The notes beneath the pieces are model-generated. The model saw only the letters and a list, made by a program, of their open reading frames with translations. It had not been told where the DNA came from and searched no databases. Positions 1-11,926 of a stretch of DNA of 64,000 nucleotides are shown here, in pieces. Position 1 is the first letter of the stretch. Each line of letters begins with the position of its first letter. Both the position numbers and the translations under genes were made by a program. The DNA comes from Cryptomeria japonica (lineage: Eukaryota; Streptophyta; Pinopsida; Cupressales; Cupressaceae), in assembly GCF_030272615.1 (NCBI RefSeq), contig NC_081406.1, positions 220,029,497 to 220,093,496 of the forward strand, given 5' to 3'.

Positions 1-1538
1 ACCCCACCTTTTTTTGGTATTAAAAAACACATGGACCAAGACTCTCACTAATTAGCCCCTTATCCAATAGTTATTGCACTCCCTTGTCAATCTCCTCATT
101 TTCTATTGGTGCCATGGTTCCTTGTTTGGTAAAATGGCACTAGGTATTAAGTCCATGCAATGACTTATACTCCTCATGGGTGACAATTCGATTGGAAATT
201 CCAACATTTTTTTGGTATTTTCATGCACCATTTCTTGAATTTTCTATTGATAGCTCTTAATTCTTCACTATTTTTATAAGGATTAAGATTTTAGGGATAA
301 AAATCTAGTAGACCTTCGCCTTTTTGACATCTTTCAAAAAATTGAATTTTTCAGTCACCAAATAAATTTTAGAACTACTCTATTTGAAAGTCTACTAGTA
401 CACATTGTTCTCCTACAACCATTTGATGTTATTTTTTGCAACTATGAGACATTGTAGGAATCGGGATGCTTCAAAATTTTCAATCTTAATTTATTTACCA
501 TCTCTCTAGACACAGTGGTGTCCATATTTTTATTATTCGATATAATTTTTAAACACTTTTTAGTATCCTTGCATCTTGTTCTAAATAAGTTTATTTTTTG
601 AATATGTTTATAATTATCCTTCTTTGGATTTAAGATTTTTCAACAGCAAAGGTTCTCCATCCTGTAGATCTTCTTCATATTTTAGTGAAACAACAATTTC
701 ATTTTCATGTTATGAAATATTAATTCTTGGGTTCTTTCTTTTCTTGCTACTTTACTATATTTAAGGACATTTAAATGTAATGTTCCTAGTTTCTACACAT
801 TGGAAACATGTTCCATTATCACCATTTTGAATTTGAAACCCTTACATCTATTCTTTTCTTCATGGGCACTTTTGAAAAATATGCACAATTTTAAAAAACC
901 CATAACTTTTGGTTTGAATACTCAATTGAGCTCTCATTTAACAAAAAATCAAGATCTAATATTTTCTCTATTATTTTGAATAATTCTATAATAATTTTGA
1001 AAAAAATTAGGCAAAATTCTTACCTTTAAAGATTCAAAATTCTATTTGATACTTTTTCCAAGATTATAGGATTTTAAAAATTAAATATCTTACTACCAAT
1101 AGGAAATATTTGGCTATTTTTTAACCATAGGATTCATTTATAATTCCAAATCCTTGGGTAAATTTTTTAGGTCCATACATTTTCATCTAACAATACTTTC
1201 TAAAAATGGGGTGATCCATGTAGTACAACCATTAAAATAATTGCTTCACTGGGCTAGGAGAATTTTTTTTATTGACCTAATTTAAATAAATTATGACACC
1301 AATAGAAATATAAATTTGACAATTCAATTTAACTAAAGATATGAAATTTTAAAAAGACAACTTCTTCTCCTAGATAATGTTGATAATAGAGGCCAAAAGA
1401 CACCATTCATATGAATTAATTATTGGGTCTCACCCATCTAAATTTAATCCTTTATTCTCCTTAGCTAATATACTAATAAAATGGTTAAAGTGGCTCAGAG
1501 AATTTATCTCGAAATAAATTTTCAATCAAAATTTACAA
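1..1538. other. AT-rich intergenic stretch, nothing recognised
   Basis: This is AT-rich sequence with frequent stops in all frames. No domain, terminal repeat or RNA gene was recognised. It ends at the T-run that marks the LINE poly(A) tail. Confidence 0.5.
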
Positions 1539-1569
1539 TTTTTTTTTTTTTTGAAAAAGAGGGGGTAAA

Positions 1570-3754
1570 AACTTTATTGAAAATTAGTCACAAGAATTAC
1601 AAAGAGACCCAAGGCCCCAAGGCCCTAGAAAGAACCACACGCCCAACCCAAAATTAGCCAATCTCATACCCATCCAAGTCATCAACAAAAAACTTCTACA
1701 GGTCTTAACAATAATCCAGGGAAAGATGATCCCACCCTTCAACTTTCCAGTCACTACCATGTTTTGAGGCCCACTTGGCCAAACAATTTGCTGCTCTATT
1801 CCACTCATGAGGAATATGGATGAAAGACACCTGCTCCATAGCCGAGCTAATATGAAGAATCTAATGAACAATCTCTGCCAACTGCCAATGCACCCCACTC
1901 ACCTTCTGCTATGTCAACAAGTTCACCACAATTTGTGAGTCCAATTCACAGATAACCTTTCTACATCCCAACTCCCAGGAACGCTCCAAGGCATAGAGAA
2001 TAGAAAAGCCATCCATAAAATTATTAGAATGCCACCCTTTATGAACCAAAAATAAGAGGACCACCTCCCCCATACCATTCCTACCAACACCACCAATCCC
2101 AGTAGGGCCTAGGTTACTCGTAGAGGAGCCATCGGTATTAATTTTGATAATCTCATCCTAAGGACGTATCCATCTTCTGATCCTTTGAACCTTCTTCAAA
2201 GAACGTCTACCTCTCTTGACACAAGCTGAGGCAGGGGACAATTCTTGCAGCCCCAACCTACTCATAATATCTGCCTCATCTTTATTCAGAGGAAAATGCA
2301 CCTCACATTTATCTTCCACCGTCTCCTTGATCATAACTATGATTCTATTCCACACCTGCTGAACCATCAGTCTGACCTCACGAAAGATCCTCCTGTTCCT
2401 TTCGAGCTAGATCTTCCACAAAATGAAGATGGGTCCAATGTACCAGACAGTCTGGAGGAAGGAGGAGAAGATAGGAGGTCTGCCCAAGCTACTCCAAAAC
2501 TCCACTAGTGAATCCACGTGAACACAAGGATGCTTCCACACCACCCACCAATAGTGCCATATAAGCATAGAGAAGGGGCATCTGAAAAATAGGTGTGAGG
2601 ATTCTTCCTCCCCATTACCACACAAGGCACAAATGGAAGGCCCCAAAAATCCTCTCTTGTAGATATTGTCCCAGGTTAGGCATCTGTTCAAGGCCAAAGT
2701 CTAGGCAAAGAAGTTACACTTTGGCCAAGAAAGATTATTCCACACTTGTTTCCACCAAGGCACCTCTCTTCCCTCAAGTCTTTGGATCAACAGTACCCGA
2801 TATCCACTGGCAATAGTAAAGATGCCCTTAGGGTTCGGAAGCCAAGCAAGTCCATCCCTAACCTTGAGAGAACTACAGTGTCTATTCGCCAGAATGCCAT
2901 ACAACTCCACACACTCTTCCTCCATCCCAGAAACCGGCCACTCATTAGGGGCCTTCCACTACTCCATCTCCAGCTGCCCACACCTATACATAGCCTTGAA
3001 GTCACTCACCCTAGACCACCCTACCTCCAAAAACCTTTGGCAGAGAGTCCCAAGGCTGGGAAACTGATCCAGGATAGCGGGGTAACCATCCCAAGAGTCA
3101 TTCCAGAATAGGACCCCTTCCCCCCTCCTACAAATCAAAAGAGACCTTCCTTAATAAGGGAGGCCCCCTTCTTAAGAGTACTCCAAATCTTTGAACCTTT
3201 ACCCTCAAGCAGATATCTTGGAATTTCCTCCATCGGGATCCTGTGCATATATTTATAGGCCAAAATCCTATCCCAGCCATGATCCTACTCAACACACCAC
3301 CTCTAGTACAATTTAGCTGCCATAGCCTCCCCAAATAAAATAGACTGCCTTAAACCAAGCCCCCTCAACTACTTCAGGCTACACACCAACTCCCAATTGA
3401 CAAGACTCCATTTGGAGGAGGAGAGGCTACCTGCCCATAAGAATTGCCTAGCCAGAGAGTCCAATCCCTTCAAGAACCACTTAGGAGCCACTTGAAGCAT
3501 ACATCGATAAGTTGGAAGAGCCTGAACCACCGACTGAATCAGCTAAACCCTCCCAGCAAAGGATAACCATCTATTAGTCCAATGATCAAACTTTGTGTGA
3601 AATTTATCCAAGATGCCCTACCAGAAATCCTTAGGAGGGTTACCAGGAGAAATAGGAATACCCAAATAAGTCAAGGGCAAAGAGCCAACTTGGAATCTTA
3701 AGATAAGAACAATCCTCCTTTGAATAGGACCCAGAGTGTTGAAAAAGAGGATAG
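1570..3754 (-). pseudogene. LINE ORF2 C-terminal part: RT end, zf-RVT, RNase H
   Basis: This is the downstream half of the LINE polyprotein. From 3753 down, the frame carries the conserved RT segment around 'LTYLGIPISPGNP'. At 2697-2540 is the zf-RVT finger, CALC followed by HLFFRC. From about 2140 to 1740 is an RNase H domain with INTDGSS (first Asp), a mid Glu in ALERS, ELDSQ (Asp), and the closing EWNRAANCLAKWAS. In-frame stops occur, for example after AGRV near 3553, where TAG stands where family members have Gln. The RT catalytic box expected between this part and 6850 is absent. RNase H would remove RNA from the cDNA hybrid; this copy cannot work. Confidence 0.85.
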
Positions 3755-4832
3755 TGTTGGTATTTTGGTATGGTTTTGTCATTGATGTCAACACCTGCTA
3801 AATACACCTACTTTGGAGATCCGGCAACGTTCATCGACAATCAGTAAACTGTTCAAACAATCACTGGTATATGGTTAACCGATAGGATATAATGTTAATC
3901 AACAAGATATAATGTTCACCGGTACCTGCAATAACATGGAAGACACTTGGTAATGTTGAAGACATCATGTGGACACTTTTCCTTGAAGTAATATCATTGG
4001 TAAATTCTTATTTGCAAATTTGCTTTTACCAGCAAATAGGTCTAGGTTATCTAGGGTTACACCGGCAGGTTTATCTTTTCCAGATCAGCATGGCACGCTA
4101 TGGAAATGATTTATTATTGTTGTAAATGCATTAAGCCGACATGTTTAATTGGTTACTACATCGGATATTGTATTATTTGTAAAATGTTTTTATTGTAATA
4201 TCTTGTAGAGCTGACCTACTAAAATTGGTCTTAGGGTATGGTATAAATGTAAGATCTTATTTGTAAGATCAAGTGTGGAATGCAAAAAAGATTTAAGGAA
4301 AGGTATATGCGAGATCAAGCAGAGATAAACACGAAGACATCATTTGAAGGTGAAGTTAGGTTTTTGTAGAAGCATATCAGCATTACACTGGTACTGAATC
4401 CAACATATGAAGATGCTATTTTGTGTAGTACATTCTCATTAAATTTAACCATCCAACTGTAGTCAGTGTGACTCCCATTTGTGTTTGAGCAGTGAGCTCT
4501 AGGCTATTGGCCTTTCTACATGTGTAGACCCCTCTTTGTACACTTACTATCTGCAGTAGTATCATCTGATTGTGGGTAAGGTTTCCCATCGTGGTTTTTC
4601 CCCTTACAGGGTTTCCACATACAAATATTTGTGTCATGTGTTGTGGATGACTTTATGTTTATATTTCATGCATTAATTCTTACCGGTATAGCAATTTTCT
4701 GTTAACACTATCTACCGGCATACTTAACTGTCTTACCGGTATTAAGCAATAAGTTGGTTAACAAGATTTTGGTTTGAATTTATTAGACAACTGATTCACC
4801 CCCCCCCCTCTCAATTGTCCCCAGGACCTACA
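3755..4832 (+). repeat. 5' LTR of the Copia element
   Basis: The LTR is 1078 bp, begins TGTTGG and ends CCTACA, the usual TG...CA ends. A TATA box (TATAAAT) lies at 4242-4248. A C-run followed by TCTCAATTG near the 3' end recurs in the minus-strand LTRs at 24981, 59245, 61561 and 62143, which links them to related Copia lineages. Confidence 0.85.
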
Positions 4833-4834
4833 AT

Positions 4835-4846
4835 TGGTATTAGAGC
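4835..4846 (+). promoter_or_regulatory. Primer binding site, initiator tRNA-Met type
   Basis: TGGTATTAGAGC lies two bases after the LTR end. It matches the tRNA-iMet complement TGGTATCAGAGC with one change. This is where minus-strand cDNA synthesis would be primed. Confidence 0.85.
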
Positions 4847-4891
4847 TTAGTCCTCTTTTTTTATAGAAGTTTAACAACTTGAGGAGATCCA

Positions 4892-6208
4892 ATGTCTACT
4901 AATTATTTCAGAAAGGATAGTCCTAAACTTGATGGAACCAACTATGGAATATGGAAAATCAAAATGGAGACACATCTGAATTGCATTGGTAAAGACATCT
5001 GGGAAGTTACTAAGAATGGTTATACTGCTGCTATAGCTGGTCAGCCTACTCCTATTACTTTAGCTAAAGATGAAGAAAATGATTGCAAAGCAAGAGAAGC
5101 ACTTTTGAGCGCATTGTCAGATCAACAAATCATGGGATTATCAGATAGATCTACTGCAAAAGCTATTTGGGATCATTTGGAAACACTGAATGAAGGGGAT
5201 TCCATAGTCAAAATTGCAAAACTTGAAAGCTTCCGAGTCAGGTATGAACATCTGAAAATGGAAGAAGATGAAAGAATTTTTGCTTTTATGGAAAGAGTAA
5301 ATGAAATTGTTTTAGGTATCAAATGTTGTGGAGGAACCTTGAGTGAAGATGAGATTGTTTCAAAAATCTTAAGAGGTTTGCCACCAGCATATAAAGTGAA
5401 GGTTACTGCTATTAATGAGTTGAGAACAATGCCTAATACATCAGTAACTAGGGATACATTGATTGGAAAACTTTCAGCTTTAGAAATTGAGGAATTTGGT
5501 CCTATTGCTACTATAAAAACTGATTTGGCCTTCAAAGCATCAACATCATCTGCTTTATCTTTTGACAAATCAGACTGGAGAGCCATTTATGGAAGAGAAC
5601 TTGAAGAAACCAGGAAGGAGAATGAAGAGCTTGAAGAACTTGAAGCACTATTTGCAAGAAAAATGCCAAAAGGTCCAATTGGAAGTAAGTATGAAGGTAA
5701 GGCACCCTTTAAATGTTTCAACTATAATAAGATTGGTCATATGGCTTCAAGATGCCCTGATAGACATGCTAGACTAAGAGAAGAAGCTAGAAGGACATAT
5801 AAACCTAATCCTGAATATCAGAGATACAGATTTAAGAAAAACAAAGATAAATATTGTTACATTACTGATGAAGGTGTGACTGATGATTCTGATGAGGATC
5901 CAGCAGACAATGGATGGGTCTTTGTTGCTATAACAGAAGATCAACCGGTACCTATTGCTCCACTGGTAGAACAAGCCCTAGCAGCTAAAGTTGAATCAAA
6001 GGATGAATGGATTATTGACTCAGGATGCTCACATCACATGACTAGAGACACAGGCAAATTCTTGAACTTTCAAGAATACAATGGAGGTTTAGTAAGATTC
6101 AGAGATGACAAATCCTGTTCAATCAAAGGTAAGGGTTCAATATCTCTTGATGGTAAACATAACACTGACAATGTTTACTATGTTGAAGGATTAAAACATA
6201 ATCTTTAA
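4892..6208 (+). pseudogene. Copia gag-protease reading frame
   Basis: This 438-codon frame starts 46 bases after the primer binding site. Residues 1-230 form the gag_pre/UBN2 capsid-like region. Near residues 275-288 is a CCHC zinc knuckle in which the second Cys is Tyr (C275, Y278), so zinc binding would be impaired. The aspartic protease active site is D376-S377-G378 in WIIDSGCSHHMT. The frame ends early at a TAA at 6206-6208: one base is missing in the T-run just before it, and the conserved sequence that follows protease in Copia continues in another frame. The copy is therefore inactive. Gag would form the particle and protease would cut the polyprotein. Confidence 0.85.
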
Positions 6209-6848
6209 GTGTTGGTCAATTAGTTGAGAAAGGTTTTCAGTTACAATTTAAAAATGGAAAATGCAAAATCATGAATAGAACTAGTTTGGAAATTGCAACC
6301 GGTAATCAGACTAGAGGTAGTATCTTTCATTTGAATAACAGTGAAAAGGCATGCTTAATTGCACATATAGGTGAAAGTTGGCTATGGCATAAAAGACTAT
6401 GTCATGTAAATTTTGATTGCATGGTAAAAATCAGTACTTCTAAGGCAGTTAGAGATCTACCTAAAATTGTGAAACCTCAGAATACAATTTGCAAGGAATG
6501 TCAATTTGGAAAACAGGTTAGAGCTAGTTTCAAAAGTATTCCAGAAAAATCCAATAATGCTCTTGATTTAATTCACACTGATTTATGTGGTCCGGCTAGA
6601 ACTAAAATTTTACAAGGTGATAGATATTTCATGCTAATTATTGATGATTATTCTAGAATGTGTTGGGTTACTTTTCTCAGAGAAAAATCAGAAGCACTTG
6701 GGAATTTCAAGCTATTCAAAGCAATGGTTGAAAATGAAACCGGTAAGAAAATTAAATGCTTAAGATCAGATCAAGGAGGAAAATTCACATCTAGAGATTT
6801 TAATACATTCTGTGAAGTTAATGGAATCAAAAGACAGTTATCAGCATA
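6209..6848 (+). pseudogene. Copia integrase N-terminal half, truncated
   Basis: The frame from 6271 contains the integrase HHCC zinc domain (WHKRLCH, then CKEC) and the start of the rve core. The first catalytic Asp is in HTDLCGP and the second in RSDQGGKF. The frame ends right after RQLSA, where LINE sequence begins, so the third catalytic residue (Glu), the RT and the RNase H are all missing. Integrase would insert the cDNA into host DNA; this fragment cannot. Confidence 0.85.
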
Positions 6849-7720
6849 GAGGTCCCCTTGGTGAAGACCCCTAGATGCACCGAACAACTCAGTATGATCG
6901 CCATTGATTAGCACCGAGAAAGATGTAGACATCAGACAACTCATTACCCATTGGATCCATTCATCAGCAAAGCCAAATGCCTTGAGAATCTTCTAAAGGA
7001 AGTACCAACAAACTCTATCATAAGCCTTAGCCATATCCAACTTAATGAACATAGCTTTTTCCTTGGAAATTGCCATAGAGTGAATAGTCTCCGTAGCTAT
7101 GACCACCCCATCCAAGATTTGGTGCCCTTCCACAAAACCACTCTTCTCCTCAGAGATAACATCCCCTGAACACTTTTTCAACCTATCTGCTATCATCTTA
7201 GAGATAATCTTGTAAATCACATTGCAGAGAGAGATGGGTCAGAATTGGCCTAACTGGTTAGCCCCATCACACTTGGGGATGAGCACGATGAAAGTTGCAT
7301 TCAACACTCGAAGCATCTACTTATTCCTCTGGGACTCCTGAATGACTTCCCATAAGTCCAATTTGATAATATCCTAGAACTCTTGAAACAATTCAACCAG
7401 GAACCCATCCGAACTAGGGGCCTTTCCCTTTCTCATGTGAAAAACAATCCTCTCTAGTTCCTCCAATGAAATGGGACCCATAAGTTTCTCATTCATCTCC
7501 CTAGTAACAAGAGAAGGGATGCAATCAAGAACTTGATTCTCCTCCACCAGTTCCCCTTGAGACTCCTCCTTGAAGAGGGCCCAAAAATAAAGTAAAGACT
7601 CCCTAGAAATCTCCTGTAATGATAAAAGTTGCTCACCTCTATCATTAACTAGAACCGGAATGGAATTTCCATGTCTTCTAGTTTTCACCGAATTGAAGAA
7701 GAAAGCAGTGTTCTTATCAC
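6849..7720 (-). pseudogene. LINE ORF2: N-terminal half of reverse transcriptase
   Basis: Minus-strand LINE RT. At 7688-7374 is the N-terminal RT region, with HMRKGKAPSSDGF. At 7220-6993 are EEKSGFVEGHQILDGVV and box A KLDMAKAYDRV with its catalytic Asp. Box B (ASRGLHQGDPL) ends at 6850, exactly at the Copia junction. Box C, which would carry the YADD-type catalytic pair, is not present on either side of the Copia fragment. Confidence 0.85.
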
Positions 7721-7989
7721 CCTCTTGAAGCCAATCAATATGAGCTCTTTGTTTCCAGTATACTTCCTCCCTAAGCTCCCATTCCTCTAGAGCCTTGATA
7801 GTCCTATCTTCCCCCTAAGAAAGGCTTCAAACAAACCATACTCTCTGATGTCACTAGTGATTGCATTCAACACAATTTGAGCAACTTTATTAGCATGGAA
7901 AATATTTGCGAAGCCCTAACGGTTCCAGTTTTTAAGCTGAAACTTAATAAATTGCAATTGCTTGGCAAAAGTATACATAACAGTGTCGA

Positions 7990-8805
7990 AGGCCGACCTC
8001 CCTTGTCTCCACCAATCTACAACAAGAGTCTACAAAGAAGGATTCTGAAGCCACATAAGTTGGAATTTGAGAGAAGGAGAGCGAGCAACCTGAGAAAAAG
8101 AAGAAACCAACTTAATGGGCCAGTGATCAGATCCTCTCCAATCTAGAATCTCTGAGCTAGTAGACCACTCCCCACCAATCCAAAAACTAGAAACCAGAAA
8201 ATGATCCAACCTTTTCACAATCCAATACTCCCCTATCCTCCTATTTTTCTAGGTGAACAGACCATTACCAGGCTTAATGTCAACAAGATGCAATGAAGCT
8301 ATATTATCTCGAAAAAGGAGAGACGAAGGTTCTAACTGCATAACACCCCCCTTCTTCTTACTCAACTCAAGGATGGCATTGAAATCGCCTACCATAATCC
8401 AAGGATGCAAAGGGGCCAGCCTCCGCATACCAGAGATATGGGCCCATAAATTTTGCTTACCTTGAAGAATAGTGGGGGCATAGATGTTTGTAACCAAGAT
8501 ATATTCCCTAGTCTCAAGACTAGAGACAACCTCAGATAACGTAGATCTGGAGGCCACCCACCAATTAGGATGAATCCTTAGAGGGTTCCAAAGATAGGCC
8601 ACCCCTCCTGAGGAGTCCACAGTACCAATACACTAACACTGGCTTCTTCCCCAAATCTTTGGGACCATATCCATCATACTTTCCATAGAAAGTTTTGTCT
8701 CCTGCAAAAAAAGAATATCAGGAGCATGGCTCCTTATCATCTCCCAAACAACTTTTTGTCTAGGGCCACTGTTCAAGCCCTCACATTCCATGATAGAAAA
8801 ATCAT
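7990..8805 (-). pseudogene. LINE APE-type endonuclease domain
   Basis: An exonuclease-endonuclease-phosphatase fold lies at the start of ORF2. From the N-terminus: a WN.RG-like start (MECEGLNSGPRQK, ~8795), LQETKLS (catalytic Glu), WNP and NIYAP, GDFNAI (catalytic Asp, ~8375), and SDHWPI (the final Asp-His pair, ~8125). The enzyme nicks target DNA to prime reverse transcription. A TAG breaks the frame near 8635. The core motifs are otherwise recognisable. Confidence 0.85.
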
Positions 8806-10490
8806 TTAGGGGGATTGGAAAAGTGTGAATCCAGAGTCTTTATTGACCCTGACTCAACCAAATTCTCCCCCATCAATTTGATCTTCTCTAAGTCCTTTTT
8901 TCTTCCAGCCTTAGAACTCTTCTCCGATGATCCTTTCTTAATGTCCTTCTGGTGGAGACCCAAATGTACACCCATCTTGTTACTTTTGGCCCTAGTAGGT
9001 CCCATTTTTTGAGTAGAAGGAGAAACCTCCCCCCCAACCAGCTCCACTATAGCACTAGGTATGGATCCCAATTGGGCTACACCTGGCTGATCCATCTCCA
9101 TTTGTTGGCTCCCCACAATTTGTAAAGCCTAGGTCGCGTCCCAAATTACACTATCATCTGCCAACCTTGGAGCACCCTGATCTAAAGGAGTCAGCCCAGG
9201 GTTTACCTCCTACTGGGTGAGGTCATCCAGGGCTTCAAACCTATTGAAAGTATCATCCTCCTGTCTCACTTGTAAGGGCCTCTTTTGTCTCTGATTCCTA
9301 TTCTTTGTCTTAACTAGGACAAAACCATCAGTACCCACAGCTTCCCCTATCATGGCGGGTTTTCCTTTATCAACCCCATCTGTGTTATGGGGTGGCTATT
9401 GAGATTGGTGCACCATCAGTTTATGCCTAGGGCACTTGCACTGCAAGTGACCGTACTCATGACATAGGCGACATCAGAAAGGTAAAGTCTCATAATCTAG
9501 TGGCTAAACCTAGGAATAAGAACCCACACACATATCAATAGCATTTGGCAAAGGCTTACTAAGATCAATCTCAACACAGATGTGAGCGAAGGTCATTACC
9601 CTTCTCCCTAGGGTTTGTGAGGATGATCCAACTGGCCTCCCAAGCACTGAAGCGAGCATCTGAAGCACATCCTCCTGACAGCATTCCACTGGAAGTCGCA
9701 GTAAGCAGATCCACACTAGGACCCTATTCGGGAGTTCCTCTGAAGGGTTGACCCTACATGCTAGGGTTTGATAAACAATCCCACCTGGTTGTAAAAATAC
9801 GACCCTCCTTCAAAAACCCTACTCCGATCCTCCATGCAATTGAAGGTAACCATGAAGTAGTTGTTTGCTAATAACATGATCTCCATCTCCCCTTCTAGAG
9901 CCCAAGTTCTCTGAGCCCAGTTTTCCAAAAACTACAGAGAGACCCTCATCTCCAAAAACTTGTAGTATAACAAATGTTTGGAAAAGTAATCAACATCTTC
10001 CGCTATCATCTCTAGAGGAATACTCACCCTAGGTCTCTCGCTACACTTCTCCAGGTAGCCATTAATCTTTGAAATCCATGAACCCCTTGTGTTTCCAGCC
10101 CCAGACTCTGAGGCAAAATGGTTATTATCATAGGTCTTTAAATTATGGGATGTGGGTTTCAAATTCCTCGCATCCCAAAGCTCCAAATTGTGAGGCGCCT
10201 TCGAGGCCTCACCACCAGATCTATGCATCTCACCACTCAAGGAGCCCACCCTCCAAAGGGAGCTGGCCAAAGACTCTGAACCTTGCATGCAACAAACACC
10301 CTCACCCCACCGTGAAGCTTGAGCCTCCCCCAACCCTACCCCATGTACAAACTGCAGATCCACAGGGACCCCGAGCCCTTGCCCCCCGTAGCACCTACCT
10401 TCCCCCACAACCACCACACCATCTTCCCCCGCAGCACCGACACCAACCTTTCCCACAGTAGCACCCCCATCCACAACCTCAACCCTCATG
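8802..10490 (-). pseudogene. LINE ORF1: DUF4283 plus zinc knuckle
   Basis: This is the nucleic-acid-binding ORF1 of the LINE. The DUF4283 region runs from about 9990 to 9510, with SKHLLYYKFLEMRVSL upstream and FAHICVEIDLSKPLP toward the end. A CCHC knuckle (CRLCHEYGHLQCKC) lies at about 9475-9430, followed by a Lys/Ser-rich tail to 8802. Stops include a TAG just after RVSL, where Trp is usual. The 5' third (10490-10060) is less certain as coding and may be partly 5' UTR. The protein would bind LINE RNA in the ribonucleoprotein. Confidence 0.75.
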
Positions 10491-10797
10491 CCACTGTACC
10501 AGCCAGCAAGCCTGCCTATGAGCTAGGGTTGCGATGCCCTAGGCCGCACTCTGCTCCCATCCCACACAGTGCTGCCATCACAAAAAAATTGCTAAATTAA
10601 ATTCATAAAAGTTCAATTTTATCCTACAAAATTTCCAATTAAAATATAAAGGAAATGAATTAATTTTTGAGCATTCTTTGTATAAGGAAACAATCATGGA
10701 AGTTGTTTGATAGTCTTGTAATAGTCTCATATTGGACATAAAGAATTGAAAACACCTATATGAAGATGCCCATTTCAATCATTAATCTTCTAGATAA

Positions 10798-10869
10798 GAT
10801 GAGTTATTAACACTTAAAATGTATTTAAACATTGATGAGTTATTAACACTTAAAATGTATTTAAACATT
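10798..10869. repeat. 36-bp tandem duplication
   Basis: The unit GATGAGTTATTAACACTTAA... (36 bp) occurs twice head to tail, at 10798-10833 and 10834-10869, without differences. Confidence 0.9.
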
Positions 10870-10870
10870 G

Positions 10871-11926
10871 ATAATATTAAATAGTAGGGGTGACCTTCAT
10901 AGATAATTCTTAAGTCAATTCAAACTATAGTTTATATACATGATCTTTCTTCTATTATTTATGATTTGATTTTTCCACTATTATTTATGACCTGATTTTT
11001 CTACTATTATTTATGCTTTGATATTTTCATAATTATTTAAGATTCAAATATTGATAAATATTATTAAAAAGTAAATATGTATCATCATCCAAAAATATTT
11101 ATTTATTTATTTTTGTTTTTATTTTTAAAATTTTTTGATGATATAGTTATCCTCTTCATATCATAAAAAAATTTAAATCAAATATCAGATATATATTCTT
11201 TTAATCTATCATATCTTATATGAATAAATATACATTCACTTTTTCTTAAATTAATTAACATATCAATACATAATTTATACATATAATTATGATTAATATT
11301 TTACAACTCAAACAACTCCAAGAATAACACACCAAAAACATTATCATTCAATGTGTCCACACTTCTCATGTACCTTTAGAGATACCAATCTAATACACAT
11401 ATAATTAATTTTTTAAAACTTAGAATTTAGCTTTTAGATAGAATAATTAATGAATTTTTAGATTCATTTAAACAATTAAAAAGTTAAAAAGCATAATAAA
11501 GAATTTATATAAATGATCTCTTTAAAAATTGATAATACTAAATAAATGGGGTTACCCTCATAGATATTTCTTAAGTCAATTCAAACTATAATTCATATAC
11601 ATGATCTTTCCACTATTATTTATGATCTTATTTTTCCACTACTATCTATGATTTGATATTTCCACTATTATTTAAGAATCAAATCTTCATAAATATTATT
11701 AAAAAATATGTCATCATATGAAAAGAAATAATAATTTTATCAATTGTCTTCTCATAATCATAAAAAAATTTAAGCCAAGTTTCAAATATTTATTATCTTT
11801 TTAATCTACTAAATATCTATTATCTTATATGAATATAAATACATTCACTTTTTGTTAAATTGATTAAAAAATATCAATATATAATATATAAATATAATTA
11901 TGATTGATATTTAACAATACAATTCT
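10871..11926. repeat. Tandem AT-rich repeat family, copies A and B (left part)
   Basis: Two diverged copies lie head to tail, starting near 10871 and 11529. Each opens with GATAATA.TAAATA followed by GG.GT.ACC.TCATAGAT. Copy A continues through TTTTACAACTCAAACAACTCC to the motif CTAATACACATATAATTAAT near 11400. Copy B stops at TTAACAATACAATTCT (11926), where the left end of the giant element begins. Its continuation is found at 34095. A third copy is at 34560-34909 and 36428-36660. No coding capacity is seen. Confidence 0.75.

Larger units (their letters stand above)
3755..6848 (+). mobile_element. Truncated Copia LTR retrotransposon inside the LINE
   Basis: A plus-strand Copia element consists of a 5' LTR (3755-4832), a primer binding site, gag and protease, and the first half of integrase. 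It then stops abruptly at about 6848, where the LINE resumes. Reverse transcriptase, RNase H and the 3' LTR are missing. No target-site duplication is visible, and about 80-100 codons of the LINE RT are missing at the junction. A simple insertion therefore does not explain the structure; a deletion or illegitimate recombination followed. Confidence 0.85.
1539..10590 (-). mobile_element. Plant L1-type LINE, nearly full length, interrupted
   Basis: A non-LTR retrotransposon runs on the minus strand. Its 3' end is a 14-base poly(A), seen as Ts at 1539-1552. Going upstream there are RNase H, a zf-RVT zinc finger, reverse transcriptase, APE-type endonuclease and an ORF1 with a zinc knuckle. The 5' end is near 10590 but not sharply defined, and no clear target-site duplication was found. 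Without the 3.1 kb Copia fragment at 3755-6848 it is about 5.95 kb, close to the usual plant L1 size. Many frameshifts and stops make it a dead copy. The order endonuclease-RT-zf-RVT-RNase H is typical of plant L1 elements. Confidence 0.9.
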
